Assembly (NCBI GenBank): GCA_963710165.1
Contig: CAVPYZ010000004.1
Coordinates: forward strand, 434,001-498,000
Origin: JACKIP01 sp963710165
Lineage (GTDB): Bacteria > Pseudomonadota > Alphaproteobacteria > Micavibrionales > Micavibrionaceae
DNA: 64,000 nucleotides
Direction: 5' to 3'
The translations under genes and the position numbers were made by a program. This document shows, piece by piece, positions 1 to 8,900 of the stretch. A model generated the notes under the pieces. The model was not told the origin of the DNA. It did not search any database and worked only from the letters and a program-made list of their open reading frames with translations. Each line of letters opens with the position of its first letter. Within the stretch, counting starts at the first letter, position 1.

Positions 1-551
1 CGGAGTGCTATTTCAACCTGTTTCTGCGCAGCGCGGTAATCGACGTAACTACGTGCGACATCGGAAATCAGCGTTAATCGTACGTCATGGAAATTGGCTT
101 CAAAGGCCTTTAGATTCTGGTCAGCGGCGCGGGATGTATTGCGGTTGCGTCCAAAAATATCAAGTTCGAAGGAGGCGTCAAAACCGGCTTCATAAAAATC
201 ATCTGCGCCGCCAATGCCGTTATCTCGGCGTCCGCCATCCGCTCTTCCGTCAATTTGAGGGAACAGTAAAGACCGCGCTGTGCGTCTTAATCCGCGTGCT
301 TCTTTGATACGGGACTGCGCAATAATAACATCAGGGCTGCTGAGAAGTGTCAGATCAATGAGGCGATTTAGAACAGGATCATTGAAATTCTCCCACCAGT
401 TCTGAAGACTTTCAAGATCGCTTTGCGATAAATCGGCGCTGTTCTCCACATTCCATTTTTCAGGATAGGCAGGTTTGTCGTAATCCTTGGCGGAAAGAAT
501 ACAGCCCGATAGCAAAATCGTTGAGGAGACGAGTAAGGTTAGATGTTTCAT
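1..551 (-). CDS. RND efflux outer-membrane channel lipoprotein (NodT/OprM type), partial
   Basis: This is the N-terminal 183 residues or so of an outer-membrane efflux factor; the rest lies beyond the left edge. The product would form the TolC-like exit duct of the tripartite pump encoded just upstream. A lipobox (LLSGC) follows a short hydrophobic signal, so it is probably a lipid-anchored OprM/NodT-type channel rather than a TolC-type one. A stretch reading FELDIFGRNR matches the well known ELDxFGR motif of this family. Its ATG overlaps the stop of the RND permease gene in an ATGA arrangement (548-551), which indicates translational coupling. The frame is open all the way to base 1. Confidence 0.9.
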   Translation of the reverse strand, partial: MKHLTLLVSSTILLSGCILSAKDYDKPAYPEKWNVENSADLSQSDLESLQNWWENFNDPVLNRLIDLTLLSSPDVIIAQSRIKEARGLRRTARSLLFPQIDGRADGGRRDNGIGGADDFYEAGFDASFELDIFGRNRNTSRAADQNLKAFEANFHDVRLTLISDVARSYVDYRAAQKQVEIAL

Positions 552-3500
552 GCAGGATCCTTTTGTTCGTCATGCTGTTCATTGTGGGGTTGTTCACCCT
601 TCATCCATATTTCCAGTTTTCTGAATATGACATAGAAAACAGGGGTAAAGATCAAACCGAAAAAGGTAACGCCAATCATGCCGGAGAAAACCGCAATACC
701 AATCGCTTGGCGCATTTCCGCACCCGCCCCGTAACTAAGGACAAGGGGGAGGACACCAGCAATAAAAGCAATGGATGTCATTAGAATAGGCCGCAAGCGC
801 AGACGGCATGACTCCGCGGCGGCTTCGATTGTTGTCATTCCTTTATGTTCAAGCTCGCGCGCAAATTCCACAATTAAAATAGCGTTTTTGCAGGCAAGCC
901 CCGCCAGAACAAAGAGCGCGATTTGTGTAAAGACATTATTATCCCCTCCGCTGATGTGTAATCCCATAACAGCCGAGAAAATGGCCATCGGCACGATTAA
1001 AATAACCGCAAGCGGCATGGCAAGGCTTTCATACTGTGCCGCCAGAACCAAAAACACCAAGAACATACATAGCGGTAAAATCAAACTGGAAATAGCGATG
1101 CCGAACATCTGTTCTTGCTCTGCCAGAACCTGTTGGTATGTTAGCTCCGTCCATTCGAAAGACATACCTTGCGGCAATGTTTCTTCCAAAATTTTGGTGA
1201 TAGCATCTTGCGCTTGACCGGATGAAAAGCCCTCGGCAGCATTTCCGTTAATATCGGCTGAGCGAAACGCGTTATAGCGCATAGCGGTTTCGGGGCCGAA
1301 TGTTTCATTTACGTCTGTCACAGCGCCGAGTGGAATCATTGTGCCGTCCTGATTGCGGGTTTGCAGGCGTTTTATATCATCCGAGCGTGAACGGAATTGT
1401 TCATCCGCTTGCGCAATGACCTGATAGGTGCGACCAAACTGATTAAAGTCATTAATATAGAGAGAGCCGAGATAAACCTGCATCGTATTAAAAATCTCGT
1501 CAATCGGGATTCCCAATTGCTGCGCTTTTGTACGGTCGACATCGGCAAAAATCTGCGGGAAGTTGATATTGTAATTTGTATAGACACTAAATGGATTGAA
1601 TGTCGGGTTTTGTCGCGCTTTATTCAGCACTTGTTGGACAACATCATCTAACGCTTCATACCCCTGATCTGTTCGATCCTGAATTTGTAATTTAAATCCG
1701 CCTGAATTGCCCAATCCTCTGACAGGGGGCGGGTTCAGAATAACAACCATGGCTTCTTCTATACCGCGGAACTTTTGTTGTAATGCCCCTGCGATTTCAT
1801 CTGCGGACAGACCTTCACCGCGTCGGTTTTCAAAACTGTCCAATCGCACAAATGTGATGCCCGAAGCAGGCGAGTTCACAAAGCCGTTTAGCGACAGACC
1901 TGGGAATTGTACAGCACCCGTTACGCCCGGCTGGGCAAGGGCGATGTCGGACATTTGACGCATCACATCTTCGGAGCGATCAAGCGTTGCGCCGGGGGGC
2001 AGTTGGGCGAAGCTGATCAAATAGCCTTTATCTTGTGACGGAACAAAGCCGCGTGGCACTTGATTAAAACTGTATGCTGTCACGGCGACGAATAAACCAA
2101 AGATAATCATCATAATGGTTTTACGACCAACGAATGCTTTCACACTTTTTGTATAGCCGTTTTGCGATGTATCGAAAAACTTGTTAAATCCACGAAAGAA
2201 CCAACCAAATAGAAAATTAATCAGCTTGGTCAGCGGATCGGTCTGTTCCTTTTTAGGTCTGAGTAAAAGCGCCGCCAATGCGGGGCTGAGTGTGAGTGAA
2301 TTAAAGGTCGAGATAAAGGTGGCTATCACGATTGTAAATGCAAATTGTTGATAGAATAAACCTGTCAGGCCGCTAATAAAGGCAATCGGAATAAACACAC
2401 CTGCCAACACAAGGGAGGTCGCGATAATCGGGCCAGTTACTTCTTTCATGGCTTGGATCGTGGCTTCGCGGGGTGGTTTGCCCTCTTCGACATTACGTTC
2501 CACATTTTCGACCACGACAATGGCGTCATCGACAACGATACCAATTGCCAAGATAAGCCCGAATAAAGACAACACATTAATCGAAAAGCCCAGAACCAGC
2601 ATAAAGGCGAATGTGCCGACAATCGACACAGGAACCGCCAATAGAGGTATTAAAGATGCGCGCCAGTTTTGAAGGAAAACGATAACCACCAGAACAACAA
2701 GGGCAACCGCTTCAAACAGCGTTTTAATCACGGAATGAATGGAATCGCGCACAAAGATCGTGGGGTCATAGACAACAGAATAGCTGACACCATCGGGCAT
2801 ATCTTTTTGTAAGCGCTCCATATTGGCGCGGACGGTATCTGAAATTTCTAATGCATTCGCACCGGGGGAGGCAAAGATAGGAATGGCGACAGCTTGTTCG
2901 TTATTTAATAAGGAACGCAGAGCATAGGTCTGGGCATCCAGTTCGACATCTGCCACATCGCGCAAGCGTGTTATGACGCCGTTAACGTCACGTTTTATGA
3001 CTATGTTTTCGAATTCTTCGGGTGTTTCCAAGCGCCCCTGCACATTGACAGGCATCTGCACGACAACGTCATTATCATAAGGCGGACCACCAATTAACCC
3101 CGCCGCAACCTGAATATTTTGCTGACGAATGGCGCCAATCACATCGGAGGCGTTCATGCCGCGTTCCGCAACTTTATCGGGGTTTAACCAGATACGCATC
3201 GCATAATCACCCGAACCGAATAAGCGAACGGAGCCGACGCCTTCGATTTTTGCCAATTCATCTTTTACATTCAAATTGGCGTAATTGCGTAAATAGAGCA
3301 TGTCATATTTCGCATTCGGGGATGTTAAATGCACCACCATGGTCAGGTCAGGGGACTGTTTTGTCACGGTTACGCCAAGCTGTCTTGTGACCTCTGGCAA
3401 GCGGGGAAGGGCTTGTGATATTCTATTTTGAACCAGTTGTTGTGACAGATCGGGGTCTGAACCAATCGCGAAAGTGACATCCAAGCTAAGTTGCCCATCA

Positions 3501-3757
3501 GAGGAGGCACGAGAATTCATATAAAGTAAATTCTCAACACCGTTGATTTGTTCTTCTAAGGGGGTTGCAACTGTTTGCGCGATAATAGCCGGGTTTGCAC
3601 CGGGGAAGCTTGCACGCACATTGATCGTTGGCGGTGATACTTCGGGGTATTCGGAGACCGGCAAATTCGGAATAGAAATCGCCCCGGCTATGAAAATCAA
3701 AATTGATAGCACACTCGCAAAAATGGGCCGGTCAATAAAAAATCCGGATATGTTCAT
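548..3757 (-). CDS. RND multidrug efflux permease (AcrB/MexF, HAE1 family)
   Basis: The 1069-residue protein has full AcrB length and architecture: an N-terminal transmembrane helix, two large periplasmic loops and two groups of membrane helices. Near residue 400 the sequence GIVVDDAIVVVENVERN carries the paired Asp residues in helix 4 used for proton transfer in this family. It exports hydrophobic compounds from the periplasm or inner membrane using proton motive force. It sits between the adaptor gene (gap of 62 bp) and the outer-membrane channel gene (4-base overlap), so the three form one minus-strand operon. Substrates cannot be read from the sequence; the C-terminus is polar and rich in His, Gln and Glu. 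Confidence 0.95.
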   Translation of the reverse strand: MNISGFFIDRPIFASVLSILIFIAGAISIPNLPVSEYPEVSPPTINVRASFPGANPAIIAQTVATPLEEQINGVENLLYMNSRASSDGQLSLDVTFAIGSDPDLSQQLVQNRISQALPRLPEVTRQLGVTVTKQSPDLTMVVHLTSPNAKYDMLYLRNYANLNVKDELAKIEGVGSVRLFGSGDYAMRIWLNPDKVAERGMNASDVIGAIRQQNIQVAAGLIGGPPYDNDVVVQMPVNVQGRLETPEEFENIVIKRDVNGVITRLRDVADVELDAQTYALRSLLNNEQAVAIPIFASPGANALEISDTVRANMERLQKDMPDGVSYSVVYDPTIFVRDSIHSVIKTLFEAVALVVLVVIVFLQNWRASLIPLLAVPVSIVGTFAFMLVLGFSINVLSLFGLILAIGIVVDDAIVVVENVERNVEEGKPPREATIQAMKEVTGPIIATSLVLAGVFIPIAFISGLTGLFYQQFAFTIVIATFISTFNSLTLSPALAALLLRPKKEQTDPLTKLINFLFGWFFRGFNKFFDTSQNGYTKSVKAFVGRKTIMMIIFGLFVAVTAYSFNQVPRGFVPSQDKGYLISFAQLPPGATLDRSEDVMRQMSDIALAQPGVTGAVQFPGLSLNGFVNSPASGITFVRLDSFENRRGEGLSADEIAGALQQKFRGIEEAMVVILNPPPVRGLGNSGGFKLQIQDRTDQGYEALDDVVQQVLNKARQNPTFNPFSVYTNYNINFPQIFADVDRTKAQQLGIPIDEIFNTMQVYLGSLYINDFNQFGRTYQVIAQADEQFRSRSDDIKRLQTRNQDGTMIPLGAVTDVNETFGPETAMRYNAFRSADINGNAAEGFSSGQAQDAITKILEETLPQGMSFEWTELTYQQVLAEQEQMFGIAISSLILPLCMFLVFLVLAAQYESLAMPLAVILIVPMAIFSAVMGLHISGGDNNVFTQIALFVLAGLACKNAILIVEFARELEHKGMTTIEAAAESCRLRLRPILMTSIAFIAGVLPLVLSYGAGAEMRQAIGIAVFSGMIGVTFFGLIFTPVFYVIFRKLEIWMKGEQPHNEQHDEQKDPA

Positions 3758-3819
3758 TATTCAAGTGTCCTTTTGATGATCTTTACGCGTGTATTTGGGG
3801 CGGTAGGGATGAAATGTTA

Positions 3820-5004
3820 TTACGATTTTGTTTGTGGTATTTCGGGGGCGGGCATGTTTTCTTTTATCTGTGGTGAGACAGGCATATCGGGACGAATATG
3901 GATAAGCCCCTCGATAATAACACGGTCGCCTTCCTCCAGGCCTGATTTGACAACGCGATTACCTTTAATGTTTTGACCGATTTTTACTTCGCGATATTCA
4001 CTCATATTATCATTATTAACGACATAGACGAATTTACGATCCTGATCGGTGCCGATAGCGCCTTCCGCAATCGTTACAAGTGATTCCGTTGTTGGCGTTC
4101 CCATACGGATATTGGAAAACATACCGGGAAGAAGGGCGCCATCGTTATTTTCAAATAATGCACGGGCACGAATTGTACCGGAAGACACGTCGATACGATT
4201 ATCGAAGCTGTGGACGAAGCCTTTATAGACCTTATTATCGCTATTCAGTTTTAGTTCAACCGGAATGGTATTTTCATCTGCTAAATTGCGGGCGTTCCCT
4301 CTGACAAAATCAAGATATGTCCGTTCATCAACTTCAAAGTCGGCGTAAATTCCCTGATCTGAAACAATGGATGTCAAAATCGGAGCATTCAATCCGGCTT
4401 CCACCAAATTACCGATTGTGATTTCTGCGCGGCTGAGGCGGCCCGAAATCGGGGCTTTAATATATGCAAAATCCAGATTAATTTTGGCGCGTTCTTTGAC
4501 GGCCTCTGCGGCTTTAACCTGTGACCAGCCAATGCGGGCATTTTCGGCGCGTTCATCAAAAATACGCTTGGAAATCGCATCGGTTTTAATCAGCTCTTTT
4601 GCACGATCATATTCTTTTTGAGCAAGGGACGCACGGTTTCTTGCCACTGAAACCTGTGCGTCTGCTTCATCAACCGCCGCCTGATAAGGGCGGGGGTCTA
4701 TTACATATAGAATATCGCCCTTTTCGACATTTTGACCGTCTTCAAACCTGATCTCGGTAATTGTGCCGCTGACCTGCGGACGAATTTCGGCATAATCAAC
4801 CGCCTCTAAACGCGAAGAAAAGTCTTTCCAGATTTGGGTTTGTTCTGATGAAATCACAGCGACTTTTACGGGCATCGCTTGCTGTTGCTGCTGCTCTTTC
4901 GGCGCGTCATCTTTCGCATGCGCCGTCCAGTAGTATCCGGCAGTTACTAAGCTGGCAACGACAACAGTTGCACTTATCAATATAAATTTCTTATTTTTAA
5001 ACAT
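3820..5004 (-). CDS. RND efflux periplasmic adaptor (membrane fusion protein, AcrA/MexE type)
   Basis: The adaptor joins the inner-membrane RND pump to the outer-membrane channel. From the ATG at 5004 the protein is 394 residues and opens with an uncleaved-looking hydrophobic segment (about residues 5-25), as expected for an adaptor anchored in the inner membrane. A lipoyl half-motif (VSGTITEIRFEDGQNVEKGD) and its partner (IKAPISGRLSRAEITIGNLVEAG) flank a coiled-coil hairpin rich in Ala, Arg and Glu. A longer reading frame starts at 5040, but the extra 12 residues are charged and precede the hydrophobic segment, so 5004 is preferred. The repressor-like gene lies upstream. Confidence 0.93.
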   Translation of the reverse strand: MFKNKKFILISATVVVASLVTAGYYWTAHAKDDAPKEQQQQQAMPVKVAVISSEQTQIWKDFSSRLEAVDYAEIRPQVSGTITEIRFEDGQNVEKGDILYVIDPRPYQAAVDEADAQVSVARNRASLAQKEYDRAKELIKTDAISKRIFDERAENARIGWSQVKAAEAVKERAKINLDFAYIKAPISGRLSRAEITIGNLVEAGLNAPILTSIVSDQGIYADFEVDERTYLDFVRGNARNLADENTIPVELKLNSDNKVYKGFVHSFDNRIDVSSGTIRARALFENNDGALLPGMFSNIRMGTPTTESLVTIAEGAIGTDQDRKFVYVVNNDNMSEYREVKIGQNIKGNRVVKSGLEEGDRVIIEGLIHIRPDMPVSPQIKENMPAPEIPQTKS

Positions 5005-5092
5005 AATATGTTTACGACCCTTAATTTTGCAGCTGCTCAATATTTGACTGATTGGTAAAATTTATAGAAAATAATAAATCTAACGTCAATAC

Positions 5093-5728
5093 TTAAATCT
5101 GATCTTCTGCAATTTGTTGTTTCACACCTATAATACGAAAAACACCGTCTCTTAGATCTCTTCTAATAATATTCAAATCATTTTGGATGCGCGCCATCAT
5201 CATGATGCCCATGATATAGGCCTGAATTTTCCCCGCCAGAATTTTTGTATCTGTTGTATCGGACAACAGACCCTCACTCTTCATATCTCGCAAGGCGTTT
5301 TCATGGTAGCGTTCGAAACGTTCATAAAGTTCTTCGGTTTTTTTTCTGATGTCTTCATCCTGTCCTGCCATTTCCGAACCGATACTTCCATAGGGGCACC
5401 CGCAAACGCGACCGTATAAATCCGCTATTTCTTTTTGTTTATTATACATTTCTTCTACCAGCATCTCATATCGTTCAAGTGGTGGTCGCGCGGCGGAAAA
5501 GATGTCATCCATTAAGGGGCGCATATTAATAAAAAATTCTTCAAGTGCGGCGACCGCCAAAGAAACCTTCGAAGGAAAATAGTGATAAAAGCTGCCTTTC
5601 CGTACATCAGCCGCTTTGCAGATGTCATCTACACTGACCGACCCGAAGCTGTTTTTCCAGATTAGCTCCGAAGCTGTATCAATCAGTTTCTGTTTTGTAT
5701 TTGTCGGTGATCTACCCATAGTTACCAT
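5093..5728 (-). CDS. TetR/AcrR family transcriptional regulator
   Basis: A 211-residue repressor with an N-terminal TetR helix-turn-helix of about 50 residues: the segment VDDICKAADVRKGSFYHYFPSK (near residues 34-55) is the typical recognition-helix region. The C-terminal two thirds should form the ligand-binding, dimerising helices. It is encoded immediately upstream of the efflux adaptor on the same strand, so it most likely controls the efflux operon, and probably itself, in response to a pump substrate. The start could be the ATG at 5728 or the one at 5719, three codons later, which lies closer to the conserved domain. The 120-bp gap to the divergent gene at 5849 probably holds the operator; I could not identify a clear palindrome there. 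Confidence 0.9.
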   Translation of the reverse strand: MVTMGRSPTNTKQKLIDTASELIWKNSFGSVSVDDICKAADVRKGSFYHYFPSKVSLAVAALEEFFINMRPLMDDIFSAARPPLERYEMLVEEMYNKQKEIADLYGRVCGCPYGSIGSEMAGQDEDIRKKTEELYERFERYHENALRDMKSEGLLSDTTDTKILAGKIQAYIMGIMMMARIQNDLNIIRRDLRDGVFRIIGVKQQIAEDQI

Positions 5729-5848
5729 TCATTACACTAAAATTTACCAAGCGGTCAAATAAAGTTATTTTTTGAAGGTCGTTATGCGTATAAGAAATTC
5801 AGGAGTATAATTGATTGTATTGAAAGATTTAAAACCATTAAAACATCT

Positions 5849-6322
5849 TTGGATAAGCCTGAAGCAGCACTTTATGACGCGCTTAAAGAGGCGTGTGCGC
5901 TTTCGAAATCATCTGTTCATAGGCACGTGATTGTTGAAAATCTTTCAAATGATAAAAGAAAATGGCAAGCAACAGTCGTTACGCTCCATCAACCTGCTCA
6001 GCCCAGAGAAAGTGCGGATAGTCATTTATTTATTCGTGAAAGGGACGAGCCTGTTTTTCGCGGTATGAAAAAGAAATTTAGTTTTGAATATATACATGTC
6101 ACGCCCGAGGGTAAATTTTGGGATTGTGTTCTAAGGCATCATCCGGATATGGAATTTTACAAAGCCACACATTCGGAAAGCAGTGAAGGAGAAGAAGGCG
6201 AGGGTGACTCTGGAACATTCTCACGACCAAAATTAGATAATGATATTATTCAAGCGTTCTCGTCCAAAAAATCCAGAGAGCCTGAGAAACCACAGCAACC
6301 GGATTTAGACGGTCCCCATTAA
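5849..6322 (+). CDS. Hypothetical protein, uncertain start
   Basis: I do not recognise this 157-residue protein. It has no signal peptide or membrane segment. The first 110 residues look globular and the rest is acidic and Ser/Pro/Lys rich (SESSEGEEGEGDSGTFS), likely disordered. The only normal in-frame start is a TTG at 5849 without a ribosome-binding site. The frame stays open upstream through an AGGAG (5801-5805) that sits five to six bases ahead of in-frame ATT (5810) and out-of-frame TTG (5811) codons, so the true start may be further upstream. It is divergent from the TetR gene and converges with the ligase gene, leaving only 14 bp between stops. Confidence 0.6.
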   Translation: MDKPEAALYDALKEACALSKSSVHRHVIVENLSNDKRKWQATVVTLHQPAQPRESADSHLFIRERDEPVFRGMKKKFSFEYIHVTPEGKFWDCVLRHHPDMEFYKATHSESSEGEEGEGDSGTFSRPKLDNDIIQAFSSKKSREPEKPQQPDLDGPH

Positions 6323-6336
6323 ATCAGACTTTTGAA

Positions 6337-7920
6337 TTAAATCTTCAATTCTTTCTTGATCGCATCTAACGGCTCTACTTCGTTAATGGGTTTATCCCAG
6401 CGAATGCGGTGAATGCGTGGAAAGCGCAATGCAATACCGGATTTGTGGCGTGGGCTTTCGTGGGCGCTGTCAAAAGCCACTTCGACAACCAGCTCTTTTT
6501 TAACTTCCCTTACGGGGCCATAGCGTTGAAGAGTATTGGCACGCACCCATTTATCAAGACGTTTAAGCTCTTCATCGGTAAATCCTGAATAGGCTTTACC
6601 AATGGGGACAATGTCGTTGCCCTTCCAAACGCCAAATGTGTAATCGGAATAATAAGAGCTGCGTTTGCCATGCCCGCGTTGGGCATACATCAAAATGGCA
6701 TCGACCAGACGCGCGTCACGTTTCCATTTAAACCAAGGACCTTTCGGGCGACCAGAGACATAAATACTGTCTTTGCGTTTGATCATGACACCTTCATGGC
6801 CATGTTCCTCGGCGCCTTGAACACGGATTTTTCCTAGATCATCCCAGTTATCAATCTCGAGTAAGTCCGACAGATCAAGACGTGCATTTTGGTTATTTTG
6901 AAACCAGTTTTCCAGTCGCTCACGTCGCTCTGCTAAAGGTAAATCGCGTATGTCTTCCTTACCGTCAAATAACATGTCATAAACACGCACAAATGCAGGG
7001 TAATCACTCAAATGCTTCTTTATTACAGTTTTCCGGTTCAAACGTTGTTGCAGGCAGTTAAAAGGCAACGGCGTAAAATTCTCTGCATTCGGGTTATAGA
7101 CCAACAGTTCCCCGTCCAAAACAGCTTTCCCGTTCAATGCCTCCATCACATCGGGAAATGTGTGCGAAATGTCGTCCCCGGTGCGTGAAAACATACGCTT
7201 ATTATCGGCGTCGAAGACCAGTTGCACTCGAATGCCGTCCCATTTCCATTCTGTCAAAAATTCTTTTGGGTTGAGCGTGGGAAGCTCCTTCTCCTCATCG
7301 ACGGGGGTGGCAAGCATCATGGGATGAAACACTTCGGCGGGATTAATCTCTGGTTTTTCTTCCTTGCCATCTAGCCAGGCAAATAGGTTGATGTAGGGAA
7401 TGTCTAAGCCATGCCAGATTTTTTCAATTTCTGATAAATCCTGACCGCTATATTTTGCAAGAGCTGTTTTTGCAAGCCGCGCAGAGACACCGACACGCAA
7501 ACCTCCGCTGACCAGTTTGATCATGGCCCATCGTTCATTTGGCGTGGCAATATCCAACCATGCCGCCACTTTTTCAGGGAGTTTGGTTTTGGGCGTGTCT
7601 TCGATCTCTGTAATCATCTCGCTAATCGTTGGCAATGTGCCGTCAGATTGCGTTGGCCAGATAAGCGAGATAGTCTCCGCCATATCGCCGACATAATCAT
7701 AAGAAAGCTGAAACAGAACAGGATCAACTGTTTCCATGGTCAGGTTTTTTAACGCGCCTGCTTTTAAATTTTTCAAGGATAAATCACGCGTAATGGCGGC
7801 AAGTGCCAAACCACGATCAGGATCAGGCGTCTCTTTAAAGTATTCTGCCAACACTTCAATCTTTCGATTACGTGAGGGCGTTAGAATAAGTTTCTCAAGA
7901 AGCGCGGCGAATTGTTTCAT
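6337..7920 (-). CDS. ATP-dependent DNA ligase (ligase of the Lhr-associated repair module)
   Basis: Seals DNA nicks using ATP. The 527-residue protein has an N-terminal alpha-helical DNA-binding domain (about 1-200), then the adenylation domain with the nucleotidyl-transferase motif KWDG (in EWKWDGIRVQ, near residue 230) whose Lys carries AMP. Further ligase motifs follow: DGELLVY, EGVMIK, WFKWKRD, and a C-terminal OB-fold. Length and order match the bacterial family encoded beside an MBL exonuclease, an Lhr-type helicase and a PdeM phosphoesterase, and all four are present here. Its ATG overlaps the exonuclease stop as ATGA (7917-7920), so the two are translationally coupled. It is separate from the NAD-dependent replicative LigA, which is not in this window. 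Confidence 0.95.
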   Translation of the reverse strand: MKQFAALLEKLILTPSRNRKIEVLAEYFKETPDPDRGLALAAITRDLSLKNLKAGALKNLTMETVDPVLFQLSYDYVGDMAETISLIWPTQSDGTLPTISEMITEIEDTPKTKLPEKVAAWLDIATPNERWAMIKLVSGGLRVGVSARLAKTALAKYSGQDLSEIEKIWHGLDIPYINLFAWLDGKEEKPEINPAEVFHPMMLATPVDEEKELPTLNPKEFLTEWKWDGIRVQLVFDADNKRMFSRTGDDISHTFPDVMEALNGKAVLDGELLVYNPNAENFTPLPFNCLQQRLNRKTVIKKHLSDYPAFVRVYDMLFDGKEDIRDLPLAERRERLENWFQNNQNARLDLSDLLEIDNWDDLGKIRVQGAEEHGHEGVMIKRKDSIYVSGRPKGPWFKWKRDARLVDAILMYAQRGHGKRSSYYSDYTFGVWKGNDIVPIGKAYSGFTDEELKRLDKWVRANTLQRYGPVREVKKELVVEVAFDSAHESPRHKSGIALRFPRIHRIRWDKPINEVEPLDAIKKELKI

Positions 7921-8900
7921 TCTTCATCCTCACGTCCTTGGATTGACAGAGGCTCGGCTGTTAGCCCTTTCTCACGGCACCAATGCACGATGGCATCTTC
8001 ACGGCCGTGCGTGACCCAAATCGTATCTGCGCCCGTGGAAGGTATAACCGTGGTTAATTCATTCCAATCCACATGATCGGAAATAACGAGGGGTAATTCG
8101 ACCAAGCTCTGTTTCGCCCGTTGTTTAACGCTCATCCAGCCAGAGGCATAACAGACAACGGGGTCGGGTAGACGCCGTGACCAGCGATCTTTCAACGCGC
8201 TTGGTGGTGCCATGACAATATGGCCTTTAAATTCGTCTTTGACTTTATCCAGCGCTTTGCGTAAGTCGCCCAAATCAATGCCTTCTGATTGGTAATAATC
8301 ACAAAGTTTAATATTTGCACCATGCAGATAAACAGGTGCATCATAGCCTTCCTCCCGCAGCAGTTTTAAAACACGTTGCGTTTTACCAAGAGCATAGGCG
8401 CCGATCACATGGCACCGATCTGGTTGTTCCCGAACCGATTTCAAAAGTTTGCGAATTTCTTCCTGCGGGGAAGGGTGCTGAAAAACAGGTAAGCCGAATG
8501 TCGCTTCGGTCACGAACAAATCGCTCTGCACCAGTTCGAAATTCTGCGCCGTTGAATCCGGTGTGATTTTGTAGTCACCTGTAAAAACGGCGCGTTGCCC
8601 TTTATATTCTAGTAAAACCTGTGCGCTGCCTAAAATATGTCCGGCGGGGTGCAGGCTGACTTTGACACCATCGCTTGTAATCGTTTCGCCGAAGTCTAAT
8701 GCCTGAAAATGCTCTGCACAGTTTTCGCCGTAGCGATGTTTCATAATTTGGATCGTTTGCGGTGTTGCAAGTACATGTTTATGTCCCGCGCGCGCATGAT
8801 CGGCGTGACCATGTGTCACTATTGCGCGCTCAACCGGAAACGGAGGGTCGATATATGTGCGCATCGGCTCTATATATAATTGATGGTTCAACCATTGCAT
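7917..8900 (-). CDS. Ligase-associated DNA exonuclease (metallo-beta-lactamase fold)
   Basis: A nuclease of the MBL/beta-CASP-like group that works with the adjacent DNA ligase. The metal-binding signature is visible as THGHADHARAGH near residue 42, with further His and Asp ligands in TGDYKITPD and in SDHVDWNE. The ATG at 8900 is preferred over 8942 because the residues LYIEPMRTYIDP after it align with the usual family start (GLYCPxGxFYIDP), while the extra 14 residues are hydrophobic and atypical. With this start the 5' end overlaps the divergently transcribed helicase gene by about 18 bases. It is coupled to the ligase through an ATGA overlap. Confidence 0.92.
   Translation of the reverse strand: MQWLNHQLYIEPMRTYIDPPFPVERAIVTHGHADHARAGHKHVLATPQTIQIMKHRYGENCAEHFQALDFGETITSDGVKVSLHPAGHILGSAQVLLEYKGQRAVFTGDYKITPDSTAQNFELVQSDLFVTEATFGLPVFQHPSPQEEIRKLLKSVREQPDRCHVIGAYALGKTQRVLKLLREEGYDAPVYLHGANIKLCDYYQSEGIDLGDLRKALDKVKDEFKGHIVMAPPSALKDRWSRRLPDPVVCYASGWMSVKQRAKQSLVELPLVISDHVDWNELTTVIPSTGADTIWVTHGREDAIVHWCREKGLTAEPLSIQGREDEE

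Noticed and set aside
521..784. Plus-strand open frame over the RND gene end
   Set aside because: It is antisense to the strongly conserved RND permease and has no independent support.
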